Assembly (NCBI RefSeq): GCF_004342165.1 | Contig: NZ_SMAL01000005.1 | Coordinates: forward strand, 140,167-204,166 | Direction of reading: 5' to 3' | DNA: 64,000 nt | From: Natranaerovirga pectinivora | Lineage (GTDB): Bacteria > Bacillota > Clostridia > Lachnospirales > DSM-24629 | In this document: positions 28,543 through 37,573 of the stretch, piece after piece | How the letters are laid out: every line of letters begins with the position of its first letter | Numbering within the stretch: the first letter of the stretch is position 1 | Position numbers and translations under genes: made by a program | Notes under the pieces: generated by a model | What the model was told of the DNA's origin: nothing | The model's input: only the letters and a program-made list of their open reading frames with translations | Databases searched by the model: none

Positions 28543-28566
28543 ATTGCACCTCTATGATTACATTTT

Positions 28567-28593
28567 TTAGGTCAGGCATTTAACCTGACCTAA
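28567..28593. promoter_or_regulatory. Perfect 10-bp inverted repeat before the envelope operon (operator or attenuator)
   Basis: TTAGGTCAGG and CCTGACCTAA separated by seven bases, between the SPFH gene and the LtaS-like gene. On the minus strand it is followed by AAAAAATG rather than T, so it is not a standard terminator of the SPFH gene; the operator-like symmetry or an mRNA hairpin are the alternatives. Confidence 0.5.
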
Positions 28594-28648
28594 TCTTCTT
28601 TATGCTTACTAACTTCATAATTACTATTCTTAAGGTATTTTTTAAAAC

Positions 28649-29569
28649 TTATGCTTCTTTTGAAACTTCTATAAGTGATTTTGCTAAACCTGCTAAGCCT
28701 TGAATTTCAGAAGGTATTATAATCTTAGTTGCTTTACCATCTGCTGCTTTAGCAAATGCCTCTAAACTCTTAAGGGAGATAACTTCATTAGAAGGTGCTG
28801 CTTCTTTAAGTCGTTTTAAACCTTCTGCTGTTGCAGTTTGAACTTTAAGAATTGCTTCTGCTTCCCCTTCTGCTTCTCTAATTTGTGCTTCTTTTTTTGC
28901 TTCAGCTCTTAAGATTGCCGATTGCTTTTCAGCTTCTGCATCTAGAATCACAGACTCTTTTCTACCTTCAGCTACTAAAATGGCAGATCTTTTTTCCCCT
29001 TCTGCTCGAAGAATAGCCTCTCTTCTTTCTCTTTCTGCTTTCATCTGTCTTTCCATGGAATCTTGAATAGCAGTAGGCGGTATAATATTCTTAAGCTCTA
29101 CGCGGTTAATTTTGATTCCCCAAGGATCTGTAGCTTCATCTAAAATACTTCTCATTTTTACATTTATGGTATCTCTTGAAGTTAATGTTTCATCTAACTC
29201 AAGATCCCCTATTATATTTCTAAGAGTAGTTGCTGTAAGATTCTCTATAGCCATTAGTGGGTTCTCAACCCCATAGGCAAATGCTTTAGGATCTGTAATT
29301 TGAAAATAGATAACATTGTCTATTCTCATTGTTACATTATCTTTTGTAATAACAGGTTGTGGCGGAAAGTCTACCACTTGCTCTTTTAAATTAACTCTTC
29401 TAGAAATTCTATCTATTAGTGGTATCTTAATATGTATACCAACACTCCATGTATCTTGGTACGCACCTAATCTTTCAAGAACATATGCATGTGCCTGTGG
29501 AACAACCTTAATGCTTGATACAATAACAATTAAAGCAATAATAGCAACTATAATAATGGCTTCTGTCAT
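28649..29569 (-). CDS. SPFH-domain protein (stomatin/paraslipin, QmcA-like)
   Basis: Membrane scaffold protein of the prohibitin superfamily. 306 residues: one N-terminal membrane helix (IIIVAIIALIVIVSS), the SPFH domain (KVVPQAHAYVLERLGAY to about 190) and a long alanine/glutamate-rich coiled coil (AEKQSAILRAEAKKEAQ) that drives oligomerisation. The adjacent NfeD gene is its usual partner; the pair is thought to organise membrane domains. A protease-type NfeD is not involved here since the partner is the short form. Confidence 0.93.
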   Translation of the reverse strand: MTEAIIIVAIIALIVIVSSIKVVPQAHAYVLERLGAYQDTWSVGIHIKIPLIDRISRRVNLKEQVVDFPPQPVITKDNVTMRIDNVIYFQITDPKAFAYGVENPLMAIENLTATTLRNIIGDLELDETLTSRDTINVKMRSILDEATDPWGIKINRVELKNIIPPTAIQDSMERQMKAERERREAILRAEGEKRSAILVAEGRKESVILDAEAEKQSAILRAEAKKEAQIREAEGEAEAILKVQTATAEGLKRLKEAAPSNEVISLKSLEAFAKAADGKATKIIIPSEIQGLAGLAKSLIEVSKEA

Positions 29570-29622
29570 AATAAAAACCTCCTACTAATAATTTTTTTAT
29601 TTTATACATTGTATTCTTTTAA

Positions 29623-30051
29623 CTATTGTATTTTTTCTACAATTAATTTTACACCTATAACTTCTGCAACCTTTATAACTGAGTCTCTTTCAATTATTTC
29701 ATTGGTTTTACCTCTAGCTGTCCAGGTATTCCCATCTACCTTAACAACACCAACACCTTTTAAATTATTAATTTCCTCAGTTACCACACCTTCTTTGCCA
29801 ATAATGCTCTCATAGTTGGTTTTTGTTTTTCCAATTTTAAGAACTTTAATTGCCACAGGTCTTGTATAATATAACATTACAAAGGATATAACAAAAAACA
29901 CTGTAACCTGTACTGCCATATGGATTCCAAACAATGATAAAACCCATGCTGCCAACGCACCGAATGCAAACCATATTGTTGCTAAACCTAATGTTAGTGC
30001 TTCAATAAGTAATGATAACACAAGTATTATTAACCATAACATATCAATCAT
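29623..30051 (-). CDS. NfeD family protein, short form
   Basis: About 142 residues: three or four hydrophobic helices up to about residue 75, then a C-terminal OB-fold NfeD domain with IIGKEGVVTEEINNLKGVGVVKVDG and WTARG. It lacks the ClpP-like protease part of the long form. It lies 53 bases before the SPFH gene. Start: GGAGGGAGG lies before the ATG at 30051; an open frame reaches 30087 but its start would be inside the site. Confidence 0.9.
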   Translation of the reverse strand: MIDMLWLIILVLSLLIEALTLGLATIWFAFGALAAWVLSLFGIHMAVQVTVFFVISFVMLYYTRPVAIKVLKIGKTKTNYESIIGKEGVVTEEINNLKGVGVVKVDGNTWTARGKTNEIIERDSVIKVAEVIGVKLIVEKIQ

Positions 30052-30423
30052 AATAATATATCCTCCCTCCACATGCATACGATACATTATATAACTATTC
30101 TACAAAAAAGTTCCATGTTTTTCAACTGTTTCTTTAATATATCTAAATTCTTAATCTTTTTTTAATTTTTGGTTAATTATAACTTAATGTACTATATGCT
30201 TAATTTAACTTTACCATATTTTTAATAATCTATCCATTAGATTTGGTTATTTTTTTAACAAAATTATTATAACTCAGCTTATGCATCTTACTTCGTAGAG
30301 ACACAATCTTTGTTGAAGCATGATTTTAAAATCCTTGCAAGCAAGTTTGAAAATCACACTTTCAAATAATACTTGTGATTACACCTGCCTTCATGCTAAT
30401 ATATTCTGAGGAGGGATATTATT
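30052..30423. other. Divergent intergenic region between nfeD and the TPR gene
   Basis: About 370 bases between genes read in opposite directions, so it must hold two promoters; I could not single out convincing ones. Hairpin repeat copy C occupies 30270-30370. Confidence 0.5.
30270..30370 (-). repeat. Paired-hairpin repeat, copy C
   Basis: Minus-strand orientation. Left arm GAAAGTGTGATTTTCAAA, core CTTGCTTGCAAGGA, right arm with AAAATCATGC then TTC; pairing is kept through G-C, U-G and G-U pairs with one bulged A. The second hairpin region (TTGTG / CATAA) and the end GCTGAGTTAT match the other copies. It lies 54 bases upstream of the TPR gene. Confidence 0.75.
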
Positions 30424-31260
30424 ATGTTGAAACTTAAAAAACTTTGGAGAATCATCAGTTTGTTTTTTTACATTGGTGTATTGGCATATGTTATTTATTA
30501 CAATGTACCTATCAAAACGCTATTAGTCCTATATATATCTTTTTTTGTAATCACTAAAATTATCTTTATAGGTGATACAATAGGTTCCATTGGTATTTTC
30601 TCTCATATTGTTAATAGAAATGAAGAAAAAGCCAATAAGTATTATAAATTAGCATATAAACACAATACAACAAACTTTAATGTATTAGCGAGTATGAGTT
30701 TAATAATGTTAAAAGAAGGTCAAATTGAAGAAGCAAAAAAAATGTACGAAGAACTCTTAAGAAGACCAAGATTAAGAACATCCTATAAAAAAATATTTAC
30801 TGCTAATTTAGGTATTTGTTATTGGAAATTAGGTGACTTGGAAAAAGCATTAGAATATTACCAATGTATTTTAGATACTGAAGAATTTTCTAATTTACTT
30901 CTATCAGACGATTACACTACTTTAGGGTATATTTGCCTTGAACTAGGAGATTTTAAAAATGCTGAATACTATACAGACATTGCCTTAAGGTTAGATGATG
31001 AAAATGTATCTGCTATTGATAATATGGGACAACTTTATTATAGAAAAGAAGACTTTTCTGAGGCAAAAAAATACTTTGAAAAAGCTTGTAAAATCAAACC
31101 AAACACTGTTGATAGTAACTACTGGTTAGGAAAAATATACAAAGAAGAAGAAAAAAATAGTCTTGCAAAAACCCATTTTAAGAATGCATTAGATGGCAAT
31201 ATAACAGCTCTTAATACGGTAACAAAAGAAGAAATTGAAAATGAACTTAGAATGATATAA
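30424..31260 (+). CDS. Membrane-anchored tetratricopeptide repeat protein
   Basis: 278 residues. Two N-terminal transmembrane helices (about 8-25 and 28-50), then at least five TPR-like helix pairs (for example ANLGICYWKLGDLEKALEYY and IDNMGQLYYRKEDFSEAKKY), which form a protein-binding superhelix in the cytoplasm. Partner unknown. AGGAGG lies about ten bases before the ATG. It is a single-gene unit, convergent with the rRNA methyltransferase across a shared terminator. Upstream is repeat copy C. Confidence 0.85.
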   Translation: MLKLKKLWRIISLFFYIGVLAYVIYYNVPIKTLLVLYISFFVITKIIFIGDTIGSIGIFSHIVNRNEEKANKYYKLAYKHNTTNFNVLASMSLIMLKEGQIEEAKKMYEELLRRPRLRTSYKKIFTANLGICYWKLGDLEKALEYYQCILDTEEFSNLLLSDDYTTLGYICLELGDFKNAEYYTDIALRLDDENVSAIDNMGQLYYRKEDFSEAKKYFEKACKIKPNTVDSNYWLGKIYKEEEKNSLAKTHFKNALDGNITALNTVTKEEIENELRMI

Positions 31261-31264
31261 TTGT

Positions 31265-31305
31265 AAAAACACAAGAACCGCCCTATTGGAGGTTTTTGTG
31301 TTTTT
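31265..31305. terminator. Bidirectional terminator between the TPR gene and the rRNA methyltransferase
   Basis: AAAAACACAAGAACC / GGTTTTTGTGTTTTT with short loop; A and T tracts on the two sides serve both convergent genes. It overlaps the stop codon of the methyltransferase by two bases. Confidence 0.85.
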
Positions 31306-32080
31306 ATTTGTTTCTCTTTTGTCTCTCTACTTCATACATTAATAAACTTGCTGCTATAGAAGCATTTAAAGATTCTACATTGCCATGTAGTGGTATTTTA
31401 ATTAACCCATCTGATAAATTTGTAATTGCATTTGTTAAACCTTTACTTTCATTTCCAATCAAAAAAGCAACCCCTGATTGACTATAATCCACTTCATAAT
31501 GATAACAACTTCCTTGTAAATGGGCTGCATAAATCTTAACACCATAATCTTTTAATTCTTTGATAGTATCTTCAAGATGATCTGCTATAAAAAGAGGCAT
31601 TCTCAATAAAGAACCCATAGTGGCTCTGACTACTTTAGGATTATAAAGGTCAACACATTGTTTTGATAAAATAACCCCTGTAAAACCTGCACCTTCAGCC
31701 GTTCTAATAATTGTTCCAACATTGCCAGGATCTTGTAAGTCTTCTAATACCATCACCGAAGGTTCTCTATTGGCTAAAAGATCCTTAAGACAATATTCTC
31801 TTTGTCTTACAATAGCTAATATACCTTGAGGTGTATTGGTATCTGCAATTTGATCAAAAACAGAGTCTTTTATTATGTCATACTCATAGTCCAGATGTTT
31901 ATTCATTGTTTTATTAAAATAACTCTCAGAAAAATATACTTTAACCAGATCAGAAGGGGGTATTTCTCCTACCATCTTCTCCCCTTCTACTATATAAACT
32001 TTTTGATTGTTACGTTCTTTATTCTTTTTTATTAAAGCCATTAAATTTTTAATTTGCTGGTTTTTACCACTTGTAATCAT
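31304..32080 (-). CDS. TrmH/SpoU-family RNA 2'-O-methyltransferase
   Basis: 258 residues with an N-terminal SpoU substrate-binding domain (KVYIVEGEKMV) and the trefoil-knot SPOUT domain: motif 1 LEDLQDPGNVGTIIRTAEGAG, motif 2 FLIGNESKGL and motif 3 IPLHGNVESLNASIAASLLMYE. The family modifies 23S rRNA or tRNA; the exact position cannot be told from sequence. It is the third gene after ktrB and ktrA (13-base gap), a curious but tight linkage. Confidence 0.92.
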   Translation of the reverse strand: MITSGKNQQIKNLMALIKKNKERNNQKVYIVEGEKMVGEIPPSDLVKVYFSESYFNKTMNKHLDYEYDIIKDSVFDQIADTNTPQGILAIVRQREYCLKDLLANREPSVMVLEDLQDPGNVGTIIRTAEGAGFTGVILSKQCVDLYNPKVVRATMGSLLRMPLFIADHLEDTIKELKDYGVKIYAAHLQGSCYHYEVDYSQSGVAFLIGNESKGLTNAITNLSDGLIKIPLHGNVESLNASIAASLLMYEVERQKRNK

Positions 32081-32093
32081 AAAAACTCCTATT

Positions 32094-32753
32094 TTAATTA
32101 ATTAAACTTATTTTCGTTAGGTCACTATTAGAACCTATAACCACTAAGATATCACCATCTTCTAAAACAATATCTGGTCCTGGGGTTATATTCACGTCAT
32201 TGCCTTTTTTTATTGCCATAACATTAATGCCATATTTAGCTCGCATATTAATTTCTTTTAAACTTTTACCCATCCATTCCCTTAAGACAGAAACCTCCAC
32301 AAGACTATAATCAGGAGATAACTCTATTAAATCCAAAAAGTTTTCTGACACCAAACTATTGGCTATTCTTATGCCCATTTCTCGCTCTGGAAAAATAACT
32401 CTATCCGCTCCAATTTTTTCTAATACCTTTTTATGAATTTCATTTTGTGCCTTAGCAAGTACATAAGGCACTCCTAACTCTTTAGCAAGAATTGTTGCCA
32501 TTATACTAGATTGCATATCTTGAGATATAGCTATGATAGCCACATCAAAATTTCTAATCCCTAAAGCATTTAAAGCATCAACATCTGTTACATCTGCTTG
32601 AACAGCGTGGGTCACAATATCTGAAACTTCCTGAATAATATCATCATTCTTATCTATTACCAATACATCACAATCACTATTCACTAAAGCTTCAGCAATA
32701 CTTCTACCGAATTTTCCCATTCCAAACACTACAAAATCTTTTTTATTTTTCAT
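32094..32753 (-). CDS. ktrA: Potassium uptake regulatory subunit KtrA (RCK protein)
   Basis: 219 residues: an RCK_N Rossmann domain starting FVVFGMGKFGRSIAEAL (nucleotide-binding GMGKFG) with the acidic VIDKN that contacts ribose, then an RCK_C domain (about 140-219) that in KtrA proteins binds c-di-AMP. It gates the KtrB channel encoded 19 bases upstream. The presence of cdaA in the same window makes c-di-AMP control a reasonable expectation, based on family knowledge. Confidence 0.93.
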   Translation of the reverse strand: MKNKKDFVVFGMGKFGRSIAEALVNSDCDVLVIDKNDDIIQEVSDIVTHAVQADVTDVDALNALGIRNFDVAIIAISQDMQSSIMATILAKELGVPYVLAKAQNEIHKKVLEKIGADRVIFPEREMGIRIANSLVSENFLDLIELSPDYSLVEVSVLREWMGKSLKEINMRAKYGINVMAIKKGNDVNITPGPDIVLEDGDILVVIGSNSDLTKISLIN

Positions 32754-32772
32754 TTAGAATACCTCCCTCGTT

Positions 32773-34161
32773 CTAACCAACCATTACTCTTTCTTCTGGT
32801 TTTTTGACTTGTCCTTTATTTTTATTGCTTCTTAAAGAGAAAGCAAGGGCCATTGTTACAGGACCTAGTCTTCCTATAAACATGGTTATGGCTATAATAA
32901 TTCTACCAAAATAAGTTAAAGTAGATGTAAACCCTAGACTTAATCCAACTGTGGCAAAGGCAGATGTGGACTCAAAGAATATATCCATAAAATCTCCTGT
33001 TTCTGATAAAGATAATAACATGGTCACACTAATAACAACACCTAAACTTATAACAATAACAGCTAATGCTCTACGTAAAACATCTCTTGGTATTGTTCTA
33101 TTGAATACTTCTGTTCTTTCCTTACCCTTTATAACCGATAAGACTGATAGAACAATAACACCTATTGTTACTGTTTTTACACCACCAGCTGTACCTGCTG
33201 GTGATCCTCCAATGAACATTAAAATAATGGTCATAAATTTTGAAGCATCGTTCATTAAACTTAAATCAAATGTATTAAACCCAGCTGTTCTCGGTGTTAC
33301 ACCTTGGAACAAGGCAGCTAATATCTTATTAGGCAAACTCATTTGACCTAAGGTATTTGGATTATTAAATTCTACAAGGAAAAAGAAAACAAATCCTAAC
33401 ATAATTAAAAAAGAACTAATAACCAATACTAATTTTGTGTGGAGCGTAAGTTTTTGGAAAAACCTTTTAAAAGAATGGTTTTTTGCAACTTTTTCTTTTC
33501 CTACTCTTATAATATCCCACCAAACAGTAAATCCAAGGCCACCTAACACAATCAACAGTATGATAATAACATTAACCAATAAATCCCCTGCAAATGGTGT
33601 TAAACTATTCCCTCCAATAATATCAAATCCAGCATTACAGAAGGCTGAAACAGAATGAAATATGGACATAAAGATGCCTCTACTCAACCCATACATTGGT
33701 ACAAATCTTATTGATAGCAATATTGCACCCATGCCTTCAATAATAAATGTTCCCAATAGTATTTTTCTAATTAATCTTACCATTCCTGAAAGGGTGTATT
33801 CATTTAAAGCCTCTTGAATGATTAATCGCTCTTTTAAAGTAATCTTTCTTCCTATAAGTATAAAAATTGCCGTGGTCATAGTCATAAAACCAAGTCCACC
33901 TATTTGAATCAAAACCAAAATAACAATTTGTCCAAACAATGTCCAATGGGCAAGAGTATTAACCACTACTAACCCCGTAACACAAACTGCCGATGTTGCT
34001 GTAAATATTGCATTAATAAAGCCAACACTATCTCCATCCCTACTTGCTATAGGAAGATTTAATAAAAATCCACCCAAAAAAATAACAAATAGAAAACCCA
34101 AAACCAAAATTTGGGCTGGTGATAGATCTATAGTAAACCGTTTTTTCTTTTTTATAATCAA
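32773..34161 (-). CDS. ktrB: Potassium uptake transporter subunit KtrB/TrkH family
   Basis: About 462 residues, four M1-P-M2 repeats. The four filter loops each keep the key glycine: TSAVCVTGLVV, VSAFCNAGFD, VTPRTAGFNT and SAFATVGLSLG. K+ (or Na+-coupled K+) uptake. The longest frame begins at 34200, but AGAGGTG sits about eight bases before an in-frame TTG at 34161 that starts a basic KKKKRFTIDL N-terminus; I prefer this start. First gene of ktrB-ktrA-methyltransferase, promoter at 34235-34262. Confidence 0.92.
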   Translation of the reverse strand: MIIKKKKRFTIDLSPAQILVLGFLFVIFLGGFLLNLPIASRDGDSVGFINAIFTATSAVCVTGLVVVNTLAHWTLFGQIVILVLIQIGGLGFMTMTTAIFILIGRKITLKERLIIQEALNEYTLSGMVRLIRKILLGTFIIEGMGAILLSIRFVPMYGLSRGIFMSIFHSVSAFCNAGFDIIGGNSLTPFAGDLLVNVIIILLIVLGGLGFTVWWDIIRVGKEKVAKNHSFKRFFQKLTLHTKLVLVISSFLIMLGFVFFFLVEFNNPNTLGQMSLPNKILAALFQGVTPRTAGFNTFDLSLMNDASKFMTIILMFIGGSPAGTAGGVKTVTIGVIVLSVLSVIKGKERTEVFNRTIPRDVLRRALAVIVISLGVVISVTMLLSLSETGDFMDIFFESTSAFATVGLSLGFTSTLTYFGRIIIAITMFIGRLGPVTMALAFSLRSNKNKGQVKKPEERVMVG

Positions 34162-34234
34162 AACCTGAACACCTCTTATATTTCCTAGATTAAAAAACAC
34201 TGTAAAATATCTCCAGTATTTTGTTATGGGATAT

Positions 34235-34262
34235 ATTATATCATATTAATCTAAGATTACAA
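34235..34262 (-). promoter_or_regulatory. Promoter of the ktrB operon
   Basis: Minus strand TTGTAA (34257-34262), 16-base spacer, TATAAT (34235-34240). Leader of about 65 bases, too short for a ydaO-type c-di-AMP riboswitch. Confidence 0.55.
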
Positions 34263-34321
34263 TAATAGAATCCTATTTTATCAATCACCTCTATTATTCC
34301 CATTTTATAAAACTTTTTAAC

Positions 34322-34350
34322 TTGACATGAATATCTATTTGGTCTAGTAT
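34322..34350 (+). promoter_or_regulatory. Promoter of the ABC transporter pair
   Basis: Consensus TTGACA (34322-34327), 17-base spacer, TAGTAT (34345-34350). Predicted start about 75 bases before the ATP-binding gene. Confidence 0.65.
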
Positions 34351-34431
34351 TTAAATAGTTTTAATTTTGTTTAACAATTTACATAATATATGCGCAATGT
34401 CTTTATAAATAATAATAAGGGTGGGTTATAT

Positions 34432-35118
34432 ATGTTAAAAACAGAAAATTTGACAAAAGGCTTCTTAAATAAAAAAGCCTTGAAAAATGTCAGTATCGAA
34501 ATTCCCCAAGGGGTCATTTGTGGTATTCTTGGACCAAATGGAAGTGGAAAAACAACTCTAATGAAAATAGCTGCTGGTCTCGTTAACCCAACATCAGGTT
34601 CTATCTTTTTTAAGAATATCAACATAGGATCAAAAACAAAGTCAAGAATCGCTTACATGCCTACAGAACAATTTCTTTATGGTTTTATGACGATTAAAAC
34701 TGTAGGACAGTATTTTAATGACTTTTACGATGATTTTAATATGGAAAAGTACAAGAGATTGATTGAGTTTATGAAACTAGAGATGACAACTAAAGTAAGT
34801 AGTCTATCAACAGGAATGGGTGCAAAACTTAAAATAGCCGCCACCTTATCTAGAAATGCAGACCTATTTATGTTAGACGAACCCCTAAATGGTATTGATC
34901 TCGTCACAAGAGAAAAAATTATTCAAACTATAGTAGAAACAGCTAATGAAAACAATACCATCTTAATATCAAGTCATCTAGTAGATGAAATGGAGAAAAT
35001 TCTTAGTAGTGTTCTTTATCTTAGAGATGGTGAAATCATTATTCAAGGTGATGCCAATGTCATACGATCTGAACATGGTAAGTCTATTGTAGATTTATAT
35101 AAGGAGGTATTTGCCTAA
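34432..35118 (+). CDS. ABC transporter ATP-binding protein
   Basis: 228 residues from the ATG at 34432, chosen because GGGTGGG lies six bases before it (the frame is open from 34390). Walker A GPNGSGKTT, Walker B LFMLDEPLNGID, H-loop SSHLVDEM. The signature motif is LSTGMGAKLKI rather than LSGGQ, as in the YtrB-like subgroup of small exporters. The stop and the start of the permease overlap (TAATG). Such pairs often follow a GntR regulator; none is present here. Substrate unknown; antibiotic or lipid export are family possibilities. Confidence 0.92.
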   Translation: MLKTENLTKGFLNKKALKNVSIEIPQGVICGILGPNGSGKTTLMKIAAGLVNPTSGSIFFKNINIGSKTKSRIAYMPTEQFLYGFMTIKTVGQYFNDFYDDFNMEKYKRLIEFMKLEMTTKVSSLSTGMGAKLKIAATLSRNADLFMLDEPLNGIDLVTREKIIQTIVETANENNTILISSHLVDEMEKILSSVLYLRDGEIIIQGDANVIRSEHGKSIVDLYKEVFA

Positions 35119-35861
35119 TGATTCAATTACTTAAATATGAAGCAATGAAAAAATGGAGACTCTTTTTAATTGCTATCACTGTTATATTCTTAGCAGAAGG
35201 GTTTATCCTCTTTCAATTAAAAGTAAAGAATAATTTGGCATTTGGTATTGGTTTGTTTTTGTTTATATCCTATATAGGCATCTTTGTCATTTTTATTGAT
35301 AGCATTCAATCTTACTCAAGAGAGTTGAAAAACAAAACAGGTTATAGCCTCTTTTTAGTTCCTAGAAACGCCTACGAAATTCTTGGTGCAAAAATTCTTA
35401 TAGCATTTATTGAAATTATACTTGCTTTTATATTGTTTATTATTGCCTTTGGTATTAACTATGACATTATTGCTACTGCTATAAATAGTAATATGGACTT
35501 TGTATATTTTATATTTACCCTTATTGAAGATCATATATCATTTAGAGTGATTTTCGCCAATACATTTGAATTGTTAATGTCTTGGTTTAACTTTATTATT
35601 ATTGCTTATTTAGCCATTACCTTAAGCAGCACTTTGCTTTCTCAAAACAAATTTAAAGGGTTTATTTCCTTTATTTTATTTATTCTAATTAATATAGTCG
35701 TTCATTCATTCATATTGGATAACCTTTTCAAAATTATAAATGCTCTCACTAACTTAACAAGCATTAGTATGTCAATTGTTTCTAGTTTTATTATATTTAT
35801 TGTTTCTCTGCTAATCTACTTCCTAACAGCTGCATTATTAGAAAAACATATTGATCTATAA
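35118..35861 (+). CDS. ABC-2 type permease
   Basis: 247 residues with six hydrophobic helices (start WRLFLIAITVIFLAEGFILF, last FIIFIVSLLIYFLTAALL). Partner of the ATP-binding protein with which it overlaps by one base. No substrate-defining motif. It ends eight bases before a bidirectional terminator shared with tcyP. Confidence 0.88.
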   Translation: MIQLLKYEAMKKWRLFLIAITVIFLAEGFILFQLKVKNNLAFGIGLFLFISYIGIFVIFIDSIQSYSRELKNKTGYSLFLVPRNAYEILGAKILIAFIEIILAFILFIIAFGINYDIIATAINSNMDFVYFIFTLIEDHISFRVIFANTFELLMSWFNFIIIAYLAITLSSTLLSQNKFKGFISFILFILINIVVHSFILDNLFKIINALTNLTSISMSIVSSFIIFIVSLLIYFLTAALLEKHIDL

Positions 35862-35868
35862 TGCATAC

Positions 35869-35906
35869 AAAAAAACTGTCCCCTAATTAAACTGGACAGT
35901 TTTTTT
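35869..35906. terminator. Bidirectional terminator between the ABC permease and tcyP
   Basis: AAAAAAACTGTCC / GGACAGTTTTTTT, 13 perfect pairs with a 12-base loop, between convergent genes. Confidence 0.9.
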
Positions 35907-35918
35907 ATACATACTTAT

Positions 35919-37298
35919 CTAATTCTCACTAAGGGGACTTGAATACACTTCTAGGTCCACTTCATTCATTACTTTTCCTGATACCAATCCTGAAACCATA
36001 GCACCACTTACATTCAAAGCTGTTCTTCCCATATCAATCAGTGGCTCTATAGCAATTAAAAGCCCTACTAAACCAACAGGTAATCCCATAGCTGATAAAA
36101 CTGTTAATGCTGCAAATGTAGCGCCACCACCAACACCTGCGATTCCAAAGGAAGCCAAAGTTGTAATAACAATAAGTTGAATTAAAAATACAGGATTTAA
36201 AGGATTAATCCCTACTGTAGGTGCTATCATAACAGCTAACATGGCTGGATAAATACCTGCACAACCATTTTGCCCTATACTAAGACCTAATGATGCTGAA
36301 AGGTTGGCATGCCCTTCTGAAACCCCTAATTTATCTACTTGTGTTTCTACATTAAGTGGTAATGCACCAGCACTAGTTCTTGATGTAAATGCAAATGATA
36401 AAACAGGTGCAGATTTTTTTAGGAATGTAAAAGGATTTAATTTGAATAAAGCTAAAATGATTAAGTGAATCACAAGCATTACGATCATTGCTACATAATT
36501 GGCAACAACAAATGTAATTAATCTTGTAATTTCATTGAAATCACTTGTAGAAACCACTCTTGTCATTAATGCCAAAACACCATAAGGTGTTAATCTTAAG
36601 ACCAATGTCACTAGTCGCATAATGACATCATGTAATGACTTCACCATTTTACTAATAAACTCTGCTGATTCAGGCTGCTTTCTTCTAAGTCCTAAAGTTG
36701 CAATAGCCAGTAATACTGCAAATAGTACCACTGATAATGTTGCATTGCTTCCTTGACCTGTCATAGCATAAAAAGGATTCAAAGGAATAATCTCAACAAA
36801 TTGCTGTTGGAATGGTTTAGATTGAAAATCAACCAACCTATTCTCTAATCTCTCTGTAGCAAGAATTTCACTTTCTCCTACATGTAACCCTTCAGATGAT
36901 AAATTAAAGATGCTGGCTGTTCCAGCCCCTACAAAAGCTGAAATAGCCGTTGTAATTAATAATACCCCAATAATCCATCCTGCCATTTTACCAAGGTTTT
37001 TATTGTTTTGATTGATGATAGCACTGGTAATAGATACAAAAATTAGAGGAATAACAATCATTCTTAATAATCTTACATATCCTGTTCCAATCAGAGAAAA
37101 CCAGGTGTTAGATTCCCTAACCACCTCAGAAGATGAACCATAAATCAATTGCAATATAGCGCCAAAAAGGATACCTATACCCAAACCAAGAAGTACTCTT
37201 TTAGTAAATGAAACATGTTTCTTCTGTAACACAAACAAACCACAAACGATCCCTACCATAACAATAATATTAATTAATACAGATAAAAACGTACTCAT
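35919..37298 (-). CDS. tcyP: L-cystine symporter TcyP-like (dicarboxylate/amino acid:cation symporter family)
   Basis: 459 residues, eight transmembrane helices plus re-entrant loops. The N-terminal KKHVSFTKRVLLGLGIGILF and SNTWFSLIGTGYVRLLRMIV closely resemble B. subtilis TcyP, and the substrate-site region has FTSRTSAGALPLNVE and GVGGGATFAALTVLSAMG. Imports cystine, probably with a cation. AAGGAGG lies before the ATG. Single-gene unit with a strong promoter at 37384-37412; no S-box or T-box leader is visible. Confidence 0.88.
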   Translation of the reverse strand: MSTFLSVLINIIVMVGIVCGLFVLQKKHVSFTKRVLLGLGIGILFGAILQLIYGSSSEVVRESNTWFSLIGTGYVRLLRMIVIPLIFVSITSAIINQNNKNLGKMAGWIIGVLLITTAISAFVGAGTASIFNLSSEGLHVGESEILATERLENRLVDFQSKPFQQQFVEIIPLNPFYAMTGQGSNATLSVVLFAVLLAIATLGLRRKQPESAEFISKMVKSLHDVIMRLVTLVLRLTPYGVLALMTRVVSTSDFNEITRLITFVVANYVAMIVMLVIHLIILALFKLNPFTFLKKSAPVLSFAFTSRTSAGALPLNVETQVDKLGVSEGHANLSASLGLSIGQNGCAGIYPAMLAVMIAPTVGINPLNPVFLIQLIVITTLASFGIAGVGGGATFAALTVLSAMGLPVGLVGLLIAIEPLIDMGRTALNVSGAMVSGLVSGKVMNEVDLEVYSSPLSEN

Positions 37299-37383
37299 AG
37301 AGAATCCTCCTTCATTATATTTAAAATAATTTTTCTTCTATAACCTATTAATCATATATGTATACTATGTTTAATCTAATGTA

Positions 37384-37412
37384 ATGGTACCAAATTTTTA
37401 TAAATCTGTCAA
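37384..37412 (-). promoter_or_regulatory. Promoter of tcyP
   Basis: Minus strand TTGACA (37407-37412), 17-base spacer, TACCAT (37384-37389). Leader about 80 bases. Confidence 0.55.
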
Positions 37413-37533
37413 TTTTTTTGAGATTTTACATAACCTCCTTTACTGCTATGTATTATTTATATTTTTTTATTTTAAAAATTATAACCCTTAATTTTGATAA
37501 TCAAAGTTTATACTTGCCTAATTCTAAGCATAA

Positions 37534-37568
37534 AAAAACTGCCCTATGAAAATTTCACGGACAGTTTT
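37534..37568 (-). terminator. Intrinsic terminator after rubredoxin
   Basis: AAAAACTG...CAGTTTTT stem with one internal mismatch and an inner TGAAA/TTTCA helix; minus-strand side continues in T. Begins six bases after the rubredoxin stop. Confidence 0.75.
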
Positions 37569-37573
37569 TATAA

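Noticed and set aside
28567..28593. Standard terminator for the SPFH gene
   Set aside because: The minus-strand side after the hairpin is A-rich, not T-rich; kept as an operator or attenuator candidate.
34162..34262. c-di-AMP (ydaO) riboswitch before ktrB
   Set aside because: The predicted leader is only about 65 bases and shows no such fold.
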